Both the position numbers and the translations under genes were made by a program. Below the pieces are notes generated by a model that saw nothing but the letters and a program-made list of their open reading frames with translations, was not told where the DNA came from and ran no database searches. A DNA stretch of 64,000 bases from Symsagittifera roscoffensis (Eukaryota > Xenacoelomorpha > Acoela > Convolutidae): positions 45,489,013 to 45,553,012 of the forward strand of contig NC_087068.1 in assembly GCF_963678635.1 (NCBI RefSeq), in the 5' to 3' direction. Below, piece after piece: positions 11,681 through 21,382 of the stretch; positions within the stretch are counted from its first letter, which is position 1; every line of letters begins with the position of its first letter.

Positions 11681-12093
11681 CGAAGAAAAAGCTCATAACG
11701 CTATCAAAAACGAATTCCTCAAGAGACTCAGCAATATTGCTACAGAGCGTGAAGAAGTGGAGCTCGTCAAATCTATTATAAAAGATCGAGAAACAATAAG
11801 TTTGCGTTTCATTATACTACAGTAGGCCTGAGAATGTTTGAATGGTTTTATAAATTTTTAGAGAAAACTGGCTTCGATGACAAATTTGAGCAGCTCGAAA
11901 CAGATACATATTTTCTCCATTTGGTTTCGACTGAAGAGCTTTTTCGAACGACTTCCTATCAGTGAGTGAGCAGAAATGGCTGACAGACAAAAAAGACTGT
12001 TTTCAGATCAGATTCCAAATTTTTTTTCTCTTCGTGTGATGTCTAGACACGGAGACACAACACAACATGAGAGAACAAGGATTGTTATAGAAT
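11681..12093 (+). CDS. Candidate small multi-exon gene, unknown function
   Basis: Exon 11,681-11,799 follows a CATCTTAG acceptor and ends at a GTTTGC donor. A 62-bp intron ending TTTTTAG leads to exon 11,862-11,961, which ends at a strong GTGAGT donor. The joined frame stays open; readable stretches are NEFLKRLSNIATE, VELVKSIIKDRETI and FDDKFEQLETDTYFLHL. Two downstream choices exist: a 45-bp intron ending TGTTTTCAG (12,006), or an 85-bp intron ending GTCTAG (12,046) that reads to a stop near 12,093. No start exon was identified. The composition is helical and charged, with no recognised domain. On the right arm the first donor GT has become AT and the second GC, so that copy would not splice normally. 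A diverged paralogous segment lies at 15,600-16,380. It may be a pseudogene of a repeated family. Confidence 0.33.
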
Positions 12094-12930
12094 GAATTCA
12101 GATAAGCCAAAGTGTTGTGATTACGCAGCGAAAGTTATTGCTTCCAGGATCGTGAAAGTTTGAATAGTAAATTTAGCAGTATTCGACTGAGCAAACGAAC
12201 GTTGGAAGAATCTGGAGAAAGACCGGTGGTAAAGTATTGACAAATTTTGGATAAAGCAGTGAACTTAAAACCATTTAATAGAGGACTTAAGCCAATCAAT
12301 AAAGCTAGTGCTTTTTATGAGCAATCTAAAACAAGACTAATTTGTTTTTTTTTACCTAAGCGGAGTAATGCTTGTGATGGAATACATAAAAAACTAAACT
12401 TCTTTTCAAATGCAAAGCTTGGGTTAATACCTCATATTCTACTTTTTCTAAAAATTATAAACTTTTGGAACATTTTTATTGCATTATTTAGGGTGCTAAA
12501 ACAAATACCATCTAAAACTTACAATTTTACCATATAAAATTTACCATATGAAACTTTGAAACCTATAACCTACTATGTTTTTACCGTATGTTGTTATATA
12601 GAGTTGGGATCGGGTACTCTTTTCGCTATCTTTATATCAGGAGGTGTCCTACTCAAGGGATGAACTGATCCAAAATATATCACTTGCCTTGATTAGCAAA
12701 ATTTGCTATTGTTGTTCGTGCAATCTTTCCCTGATTTGGTGAACTAGAAAAATCTCTGACGTTTTGATGAATAGCAATCAATCAAATTCGGGTTTTCAAG
12801 ATTAGCAGGACATGATATTAGTAGGACATGATGTATTAGTAGTTTCAGAAGTTTGAAATTTTCGTGATTTTTTTAGGTTAAACTCGCGCTATAAGAAACA
12901 CTAAAAGGGCCCCTATTATCATAAATTTGT
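12094..12930 (+). repeat. Segment duplicated at 15,840-16,380; coding-like but broken
   Basis: 12,141-12,240 (acceptor-like GCTTCCAG, then a frame reading SIRLSKRTLEESGERP up to a GTAAAG donor-like site) is related to 15,876-15,935 (LNKRTLKDCGDEPMAKY). 12,600-12,830 is related to 16,150-16,290, sharing AAGGGATGA(A/G)CTGATC and GGGTTTTCAAGATT. A frame at 12,247-12,537 stays open on both arms with an in-frame length change. This may be exons of a decayed gene family or a transposon remnant. Confidence 0.4.
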
Positions 12931-12979
12931 ACGTTTCGCGCAAGTTTTCAATAAACAGAGCGAAAAACTGTTACTACTT

Positions 12980-13617
12980 TTGGAAAAAAAAAAGGTTATC
13001 ATACAATTTTTATATATGAAAGTTGTATTACTAGAATTTTTCGATGGCAACCTAATTTTTTTTCCACCGCAAAACGAATTTTGTACTCAAAGAACCATTT
13101 TCCAAAAAAATTTTTGCATGCAAACTGTAATTTTTTGTCTGCATAACGTAGTCTAGTATACACATAAATTGTATTTTTTTTTCTGTTTTTCTTGATAACT
13201 TTTTCAAACAAGCTAAAGACTCCTATTCCTTTTGTGTGGCATGTTTATATATGCCTTGATCAATGTGTGATAAATTGAAAATTCTAATTTTAAAAATAAT
13301 CATCTTTGGAAAAAAAGTTTTATGCTTTCAGTATATGATTTGTAAAAAGAACTATTACACAATTCAGGTCGTTTCCAATGCATTGTAAATATCGGACGAT
13401 CAACGTTTTGGTGACTCTAGTTCTGAGTAAACCATGGATTTGAAAAGCTTTTTGTTTTATAAAAAAATGCTTATCCTACAATTTCCTTATTTGAAAAAAG
13501 CTTATCTTGGAGTTTGCTTAAAGTTTTTGCGTATCTATGGATTTGCACGAAACTATTTGATAAGCATTTTTTCATAAATTAAAAATGAAGGACAAACATT
13601 TTTGGTCAACCCGGGCT
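12980..13617. repeat. Dispersed GTATGATAAGC-type repeat
   Basis: The segment contains TTATCATACAATTTTTATATA at one side and GGTCAACCCGGGC at the other, with CATAACGTAGTCTAG inside. It belongs to the same family as 5,911-6,719. Confidence 0.6.
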
Positions 13618-13710
13618 GTCATGCTCAAATCAAGGCAACGACAGATTTGTTTTCTATAAAATTGTTCTTTGAAACATTTTCTGTTTCCCTAGATTGCACA
13701 GCTGAAAAAT

Positions 13711-14076
13711 GGGTCCTAGGAAATTAGACGACAAGCAGATTAGACGGATGGTACAAAACAAAATTAGACGATAACTGCCAAACATAAAATGACAATACCT
13801 ATCGAAACAGTTAGTTTAAATGAACATTTAATGTCAAATCCGAATATTACAGGAAAGTTTTGAATTTAAAAAAATATGCATGATTGACAAGTAAATTTTT
13901 TGGCCACCGAAATTTAACTGCTGTCCGCGATCAAGTTTTTTTCTCACGCAATTTGTCTGCAAACAATTTTAATCTCTCTCACTTTCGTCTATTTTCTCAC
14001 TATTGCAGTTTTGTGAAATAGTCTAATTTCCTTTTTAGTACCTCCGTTTGCTAATTTCGTCTAATTTCTCAACCCC
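13711..14076. mobile_element. MITE with long target duplication (Mutator-like)
   Basis: The left end starts GGGTCC and carries GAAATTAGACGA. The right end, reversed, starts GGGGTT and carries GAAATTAGACGA. It is flanked by a direct repeat GCTGAAAAAT(G) at 13,701-13,711 and 14,077-14,087. A 10-11 bp target duplication with short TIRs is typical of Mutator-like elements. The AATTAGAC word recurs inside at both ends. There is no transposase frame. The right-arm copy (44,615-45,073) is about 90 bp longer. Confidence 0.72.
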
Positions 14077-14087
14077 GCTGAAAAATG

Positions 14088-15244
14088 TAGATGAGCGAAC
14101 AATTACTTAAACAAAATTTCTGAAAGTAGTGCATCTGATTGTTGTCAAAACTGAAAGCACGCATATGCTCATAACTATAGAGAATAAAGGAAATCTCCAT
14201 CTGCTTTATTACCCATCAAGCTTACCTATTAATTTTATTCGTCCGATTTTTGGAGATTATTCAAGGTTTGAAGAAAATTGGTTCAACCTGACAAAATTGA
14301 GATAACAAACTTTTTTTAAGATTTAATTTATTCCGTGATGCAATACGAAGAGCAAAACCCTGTCTTCCAAGTTCTCATTTTTTAACATTCAAAACTGGTC
14401 ATTTTAAATAAATTGTTTTATTTGTACTAAGTTGAGCTTAACTAATTTTATTCTGAAGTTTTAAGAATAATGGTAAAAAAAATTTTCTACGATGTTCTTT
14501 TTTGGTTGCAAAAAGCTTTAAAATAAGAAAACTTATACGAATTTTTGTTAGTCTGCAATTCCTGAACGACTTTTACTTCGAGTTTTAGAAACTTTGTTCT
14601 TTATTCTTAAGCTTGTGAATCATTTTCCGAAAAAGTATTTCAGAGTCTGCAAAAACTTGAAATTATTTTAAAAATTATTCGTATACCCATGCCAAAGTTC
14701 ATGTAATTGTGAAGAACGCCTAGGGTTTGCTAAATTTTGATGTCATTCAGCCAAAACTTTGATTCTGCTCCGGTTCTTCAGAAATTGAAGTATATAAAAA
14801 AATGGAACAGTCAGTCAGAACCGAAACACATGGCATTCTTATGCATAAAAGTTGCATCTTTCGAAAAAATGTCTACCTTTTCTAAATTTACAAATTGCGT
14901 TGTAAAAAATATGAATCATTGTATGTCTGAGTTCAATTCTAAAATTTTGCATCTTTCGCAAACGTGTTGTTGCATTTCGTTTTACTAAACACGGACACCA
15001 TGCTGTATGATCTTGTTCCACACGTGATAACAAAAAAATTATCAATTGTCAATTAGTAAATTTTAGAATAAGTTGACATAATCAGTTTTGCAGATTTACT
15101 GAAACGTTTTTCCTGAAACGTTTTGACTGAAATGTTTTGCCATTTTTGAAGTTATAGGTTAACACGCAGTCTTAACTATATAAAGAAATCTTTTAAGCTA
15201 AACATTCAAAAGTTCTTTGAAATATCAATCTTTGAAATGCTGAA
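14088..15244. other. Gene-free AT-rich DNA
   Basis: Short open frames at 14,737-14,988 are not supported: the right-arm counterpart is disrupted and no splice sites or domains are seen. Nothing else is recognised. Confidence 0.45.
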
Positions 15245-15259
15245 TTTCGGATTTTGTCT

Positions 15260-15440
15260 TTTTTTGTTCATTTGAACATAATTTTTGTTGATGAGCAACT
15301 TTTATGGTCATTCCTGCGTTCAAAATACTTGCCTAATGAGATATGAGATAAGGTAAGATGACCTTGATGAGTTGAACTAAGTAGGATGAAGCAAAAGTTA
15401 AGCAACAAAAATAATAAAATAAGCTTTCGATAATGCGCAC
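15260..15440. repeat. Isolated monomer(s) of the ~125-bp satellite
   Basis: The stretch contains GAGATA(A)GGTAAGATGACC, TTGATGAG and GATGAGCAACTTTTATG marks in the order of the large array. Its mirrored counterpart is at about 43,185-43,410. Confidence 0.55.
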
Positions 15441-15599
15441 TCTTACTTTTCAAACCTATGGTCAAAAACCCACAAATTTGAAAAAAAACTAATAGGTTTA
15501 ATTTGACTTTGTTTTGTCATGCATATGATCAAGCAAACTATAATCAGGCAAAAACAGTACTATTTCAAAAACCGAAGAACTCAAAATGGACTCAGATTC

Positions 15600-16380
15600 T
15601 CTTTATTTGGCTTTAGCAGAAGACGATTGATATGTGTTTATTCTTCCTAGCAAGCCAATACAATGGGCTGAAAAACAAAACAAGGACTGTCGAGATAAGT
15701 TCAGAACAGATTCGAAAAACAGTTTTTCCCCGCACTTGCTGCTACAAACAGAAAAAAAACATGACAAGAGAGAGCCAGGTTTGTTCAAGGAGGAGTTCAG
15801 GTGCACCGAAATGTTGTGCCTCTATAGTATATCTTATTGATGTCAAGAAAAGTTAAAAGGTTAAGTTAAACAGAAAAAGACTGAACAAACGAACATTGAA
15901 AGACTGTGGAGATGAACCGATGGCAAAGTATTGAAAAGCACTGGATGAGGCAGCGAAGTCAATTAATTAGAGACAATTATTAAACATTTTGAAACTTATA
16001 AAATTAAAAACGTATAAACTTGCAAAAATGGGTGTTAAAAGACTACCATTTACCTTACTACCATCTGAAACCTTACTATTTTGCGATCAGCAACCTACTA
16101 TTTAAAACTTTAAAACCTATCAGCTATCTCGGGAAATCGAAACCCTATAATAATGCATAGGCTGGAGACCGAGTAGTACATGGATGTATTCACACCCAAG
16201 GGATGAGCTGATCAAACTTATACAACTTGCCTTGAGAACAATCAATCAAAGTCGGGTTTTCAAGATTGGCACGACATTAAATGTTTCAATTCATGGTTTA
16301 AGCAAAACTTCAATATATGCAGAATCAATATTTCTACGCATTGTGAGGAAAAACAGTGGAAAAGTTAAAACATAGTTTTC
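15600..16380 (+). repeat. Diverged paralogue of the 11,900-12,930 segment
   Basis: Order and local sequence follow the upstream segment, with shared marks GAACAAACGAACATTG, GCAAAGTATTGA and AAGGGATGAGCTGATC. Open frames of 60-75 codons on both strands around 15,603-15,856 overlap each other and I treat them as chance. The right-arm copy lies at about 41,900-43,060. Confidence 0.5.
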
Positions 16381-19190
16381 GATGCTGAAAATTCACTTTG
16401 GTCATCGTATCAGTAATTAATGAGTTATAAAACGATGTAACAAGACCTGAATGAGTCCTACTACATATAATGATGCAAAACTTGAACAACGCATAATTAT
16501 TCAGACGCACTTTTCGATTCTGAGTTTTTTCTATGTTCTCAACTGTGATAATGTACTTTGACCTTGATGATTCATTCTACTTATGATAAAGCAAAAACCA
16601 AACTGTGCGATTTTTTGAACTCCGTTTTTGATGCCAAGCAACTTTTACCTTGAAACTTTGATGTTGAGCATTTTTAATCTAAATATCTACGGTCGAAAAA
16701 CCAATGGTTAGTGAAAAAAAAGATGACGTGTTTCGACCTTCCTAAATCATACATATGATGAGGTAAAACTCATACAATGCCCTTTTAATTTAATTTTGAA
16801 AGTAGTTACTGAGATATGAAAAGATTTCTCATGACCCGGATGAATCAAACAACATATGACGAGACAAAACTGGTACGTAACCAATGATGAGCAATTTTTG
16901 TGTTTTTGATATAAAATGATGTAAGATGACCTTGATAGTTCTCACTACATACAATGAGGCAGAGCTTGAACATGAGTTTTTTCAAACATTGTTTTCAATG
17001 CTGAGTAATTTTCATGCTCATAACTTTTGTCAAAACATCAGTAGTTATTGGAGACATAAAACGATGTTGAATTACCTGGATGATGCATACTTCATATGAT
17101 GAGGCAAAACTCAATGAAAGCATATTTTTTCAATTTAGTTTTTGATGCGGAGTAGTTTTGAAGTTCATAAATTTTGTCATATACATTAGTTAATGAGAGA
17201 TACATGATGATGTTATTTGACTTTGACAAGTCATTCTGCCGACAAGGAAATAAATCTCGAAAAAGGCACTTTTTGAAACTCCGTGTTTGATGTTGAGTAT
17301 TTTTATGTGCATATCTATGTGAAAAATATCAATCAAGTTCTTAAAATTTTTGTTTACATGCAGTTTTAATCTGATGAAGAAACTGTGCAAGCTTAACACG
17401 CAAAAATGATTTTCAGTCATCAATATTTGAAACGCTGCAGTTTTCTAATTACTTGAGGAAAGTTCGTAACTTTGATTTTTGTTTGTTTTTGTTCAATTGA
17501 AAATAAATAATTTAAAAGGTATAGCTTTAAAAAGTTTTGTTTGCTGAGCAAATTGTTTGTTGATGTGCATGTTCAAAGTATCGATGGCTGATGGAATATA
17601 AAATATTGTGGCATGATTTTGATTATTCATAATTTATGTGGTGAGCTAAAGTTTAATCAAGGCATAAATTTTTAAGCATTGTTTTCAATGGTGAGCAGTT
17701 GCATGCTCATAACTTTTGTGAAAACAACAGTAATTATTGAGACATTATTGAGACATTATTGAGACAAAAAATATTATATGAGCTGGATGAGTCATACTGC
17801 ATATGATGAGGCGAAACTCGAAGACATCAAAATTTTTCAATTTTTGTTTTTGACGAGTGATTTTCATACTCCTTCCTAACTTTTGTCAAATACATCAATA
17901 GTTAATGAGATATAAGATGATGTAATTTGACCTTCATGAGTCACTGTACCGAAAACAAAGCAATTCTCGAACTACGTATATTTTGAATTCAATGTTTGAT
18001 GATGAGCAAGTTTCATTTTCATATCTATGTGCGAAAATCAGTCTAGTTCTTGAAGTTTTGTGTTAACGTGCAGTTTCATATTTATAAAGAAACTGTGTAA
18101 CCTGAACATGAAAAAATGATTTGGAACCATCAAAGTTTGAAACGTTAAAACTTTCTAACCATTTGAGGAAAATTTGTAACTTTGATTTTTGTTGTTTGAA
18201 TTGACCAGAAGAAACACAACAGTGTATACTTTTAAGCAAGTTACCTGATGCTGAGCAATTTTTATGTTCTCGCGAATTTTCATAGCATCAATGGCTAATG
18301 AGATATAATCAGGCAAACTACAAACAGTGCGAACTTTTTGAGCCTAGTTTTGAATACTGAGCATTTTTGCTACAGCCTAAAATCAAAAAAATTAGTGGCT
18401 TTTGAGATGAAAGATAATGCAAGATGACCTAGATAAATAATTTTTTTTGTGACAAAGTGAAGCTCGAGCACTGATTTCGTTTTAGATAGGCAACAGCTTC
18501 ATATTGCACCGAGAATTTATTTGAACTAGTCGAGACACGTAGTGTCGAGATTTAAACAAATTCGAGATTCAATATAAGCTTATATGCTTATCAATATATG
18601 CTTATCTGGTATGAAAAACATGAGAAAAAATTGGTCGAATCCTTGTATGAATTTAAGAAAGATGTATAATCAGCCGGATCGGTCATACTAGATATTGTGA
18701 GGCAAAAATCGAATAATGATAAATTTTCATTTTTAGTTTTTGATGCGAAGCGTTCATAACTATGTTCAAAAATCCTCAAAAAACGAGTTACAAGATGATG
18801 TGACTTGAACTGGATGTCAGTTATTCTACAAATGATGAGGCAAAATCCGAACTGTGTACAATTTTTCAATCATAATTTCCTATGTTTAGCATTTTTTTAA
18901 AGTTTTTTAGCTTTCGTTTTCAATTCTATGCTCTTAAATCAACAGTAATTGAAATAAAAGAATGAGTTAAGATTACTTTGATAAATCATTTTACCTTAGA
19001 TAAGGCAGATTATCAACAATAATTATTGCAAGCAAAGTTTTCGATGCGGAGCAATTTGCTTGTTCATAACTATGGTCAAACAAATAAATGTTTGTCAGAT
19101 AGCAAATGAAGTTACATCGCGGTTTTTAAGAGGTAGTTTCCGATGCTGAGCGCCGTTCATGTTTGTTGCGACTCAACTCTTTTAAATGAT
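16381..19190. repeat. Large degenerate satellite array, period about 100-150 bp
   Basis: Monomer landmarks recur in fixed order: CATATGATGAGGCAAAACT, TTTTTGATGCTGAGCAATTTT (shortened in many units), TCATAACTTTTGTCAAA, GAGATATAAGATGATGTAA and GACCTTGATGAGTCAT. The first landmark appears near 16,750, 16,857, 16,950, 17,092, 17,810 and 18,830. Units are heavily diverged and of uneven length. Stops interrupt all frames. Confidence 0.75.
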
Positions 19191-19202
19191 TTGTAGTAAC
19201 TA

Positions 19203-19878
19203 ATTACGAGGCCAAACTGTGCATTTTGTGAATTGTAAGTTGATTCCGCAACAGGCAAAAGTTTTTCCCGGAATTTGCAAAATTGCTATTTTTCTTTGAT
19301 TTTCTCTGCGTTTTTGGATTCTACGGCCAAATAGCTAAAACACAGTATTGCTCACACAAAATTGCTCCAAAAACAGACATTTTTACGGAATTCGCAACAA
19401 AGTGTGAACTCCAGAACATGTTTGTGGAATCCATGAACGAATAATAATGTATGTGTTAATTAAACTAAGCTGTCGCGGAATCCGTAAACTGTAAGCGGAA
19501 TCCGCAAATTGTAAGCGGAGTCCGCAAATTGTAAGCGGATTCCGTAAATTTTACGCGGAATCCGCAAATTGTAAGCGGAATCCGCATAGTTTTGCGGAAT
19601 CCGTATAAATTTGCGGAATCCATTCACATTTGCGGACTCCTCTTACATTTGCGGAATCCGAAACAGCTACCTATATTTTTGCTCGTTGCAGAATCCGCAA
19701 CATAATCGAAGTGCCGACAAAACTTACGTTAAAGGTATTTGTACGCGCAATCCTCTGAAATTTTGTAAGTGGATTCCAATTACATTTTGGAACATGTTCT
19801 AAGACTTGTCTGTGGAAACCAGGAACATACAGACACAAAATTGTGCACCTATCCAAGCGCACAGTTTGGCCTCGTTAT
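19203..19878. mobile_element. Non-autonomous TIR element with GGAATCC minisatellite
   Basis: The left end is TTACGAGGCCAAACTGTGCA and the right end is its inverse with few changes (ending GCACAGTTTGGCCTCG). The element carries the minisatellite at 19,481-19,645 and the family core AACCAGGAACATACAGACAC. It is present at the same place on the right arm (37,145-37,737), so it predates the arms' divergence. No transposase frame is seen. Confidence 0.8.
19481..19645. repeat. 20-bp minisatellite with dyad core GCGGAATCCGC
   Basis: About eight to ten units of AATTGTAAGCGGAATCCGCA and variants. The 11-base core is a palindrome around a central A or T. The right arm has only about four or five units here (37,370-37,470), so copy number has changed. 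Confidence 0.85.
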
Positions 19879-20021
19879 GCTCATAATCAATCAAGTAACC
19901 ATTACACTTCAGCACATTAAATTGAAATTTTTAAAATAAAAAAGATTGTCTTCAAAAACGACAGCGTTTAATTTGAAATCAATTTCGCAGCCGACTGACA
20001 TTTTTTTCTTGTCATAATTAC

Positions 20022-20267
20022 CGGTTTTTGATTTGCGTGCCCCACATTTGTCTGCGTTTTTTGTCGTATGATAACCAGTAGTATTAACGTGGTAACAGAT
20101 ATAATAACAATTGCAGGAATGCCCAAAAGCATATAAACCTGGTCAAATTTCGGTTTTGCGTTGAAACACATCTTCTGATCACTTGTTGTTATTCGTGACA
20201 GGGCTGATCTCGGGATTGCAACGCAGACTGCAGCCACAATAATAGGAATAATAATCTTCCATGCGCT
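20022..20267 (-). CDS. Receptor exon (TM4, extracellular loop 2, TM5), left-arm copy
   Basis: Internal exon of 82 codons, phase 0 at both ends. The acceptor is CTAAACAG (20,268-20,275 on the minus strand) and the donor is GTAATT at 20,021. It begins SAWKIIIPII, a TM4 with the usual Trp and a Pro. Extracellular loop 2 follows with a Cys (KMCFNAKPKFDQVY), then TM5 (LLGIPAIVIISVTTLILLVI), then a basic third intracellular loop (RQKTQTNVGHANQKP). This fits a rhodopsin-like receptor of the nematode Srsx kind. The right-arm copy differs by one base in 246 (Ala to Val in TM4), while the adjoining 150 bp of intron differ at roughly one base in ten, which indicates purifying selection. If the donor is ignored the frame runs seven to ten codons into the intron before a stop. 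Confidence 0.85.
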
Positions 20268-20849
20268 CTGTTTAGTGCACTTTTGTGAGTACCAGACTGA
20301 AGAACAGCGGGTAGATCATACACTTTTAAAAACATACGATAAAAAATCATGCTGTTTTGTTTTGTTTTGAGTTTTAACGACCACTGAGGGTTTTAATTAT
20401 TCCTCGGTAAATATACCCAGGATGTTGAATTTTTTAGCAGCTCGATTATTTTAGGGGTTGCTTTTTCATTCGATTTTCTTAGCGGATTGAAATACGCACA
20501 ATTTTGCTCGAGGATTCCAAAAATAGACAAATCAATTAGCCATTTTGCCTAAATTTTCAATCAACTTAAAATTCAGGTGTTTTTAGGTTATTTCAACAAC
20601 CACAGTAAAAAAAATTGCAAAATTTAGCGAAAGCGAGTACTCAAAGAGCTTCAATTGATTTTGAAACAAAAGTTTTGGTTAAAGTCGCCGATGGTTTAAG
20701 GTCCCATATTTTAACTTCGTTCAAAAATCTACCTGTATCATACGCATGTATTATCAGATCTAACTCGAAGCTGATCACCGCTGACTCAAATCTGGTCAAT
20801 TTTTTGTGATTCTTATTAGAAAATCCCAATGTTTCAAATATCCAATAGC
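20268..20849. other. Intronic DNA, no further feature
   Basis: AT-rich DNA with short open frames on both strands at 20,615-20,829 that overlap each other. The right-arm equivalent breaks them. Nothing is supported here. Confidence 0.4.
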
Positions 20850-21212
20850 TTGGGCAGGACTGGTTTATGTATGTTCAGACCTTCTGGACACCTATTGTAT
20901 GTCGAAAACCCTGGCAGACCAAATCTACTATTCATACAATTTTTATGTAATGGAAAACGCTTATCATACACTTTTCATAAAAAATGCATATTTGAAAATT
21001 GTATGACTAGTATTTTTTTTGAGAAAATTTTTTTTTTATATTTGACAATACACCGAACTTTATGCCAAAACATTAGAAAACTATTTGAAAATTCGAGGAC
21101 CTAATTTTAGCAAAATGTCAGAAATTTGTATGCCTAGTATTTTTTATAGACTTAGTTTATGGAATTGTATAATTAGTAATTTCGGTCTATGGAGGTCAAC
21201 CTGGGTAGGTGA
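20850..21212. repeat. Dispersed GTATGATAAGC-type repeat (short copy)
   Basis: The copy ends with GGAGGTCAACCTGGG and carries GAAAATTGTATGACTAGTAT repeats. It belongs to the family seen at 5,911-6,719. Confidence 0.55.
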
Positions 21213-21382
21213 ACACTTCTGATTTTGAATCAATGGAAAAGCATCAATGGAAAACAAGATTTCAGCAGAAAACTAACTTTGCAAATTAGACTCATACAGT
21301 TTTACCTATGACATCGATTTGTAATTCGCGATTAAATGTTTGCTGCGAAGAATGGTATAGCATTCAGTTCTAATGTTTTCAG

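Larger units (their letters stand above)
5352..20021 (-). other. Large repeat-filled receptor intron, left arm
   Basis: This is the DNA between the TM4-5 exon (donor GTAATT at 20,021) and the TM6-7 exon. It holds dispersed repeats, TIR elements, satellites, a CT run and two candidate small genes. Gene-free parts not listed separately (5,352-5,910; 6,720-7,326; 7,791-8,203; 10,002-11,494) are plain AT-rich DNA in which I see nothing else. The only weak exception is 10,037-10,228 on the minus strand, an open frame rich in hydrophobic residues followed by a GTAAGC donor-like site. Confidence 0.6.

Noticed and set aside
12247-12537. 96-codon frame open on both arms
   Set aside because: Differences between the arms include many replacements, there is no Met start on either arm, and the segment belongs to a repeated family. 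Not called as a separate gene.
19481-19645. Regular short repeats resembling a CRISPR array
   Set aside because: Unit and spacing form a continuous 20-bp minisatellite without unique spacers, inside a transposon of a eukaryotic genome.
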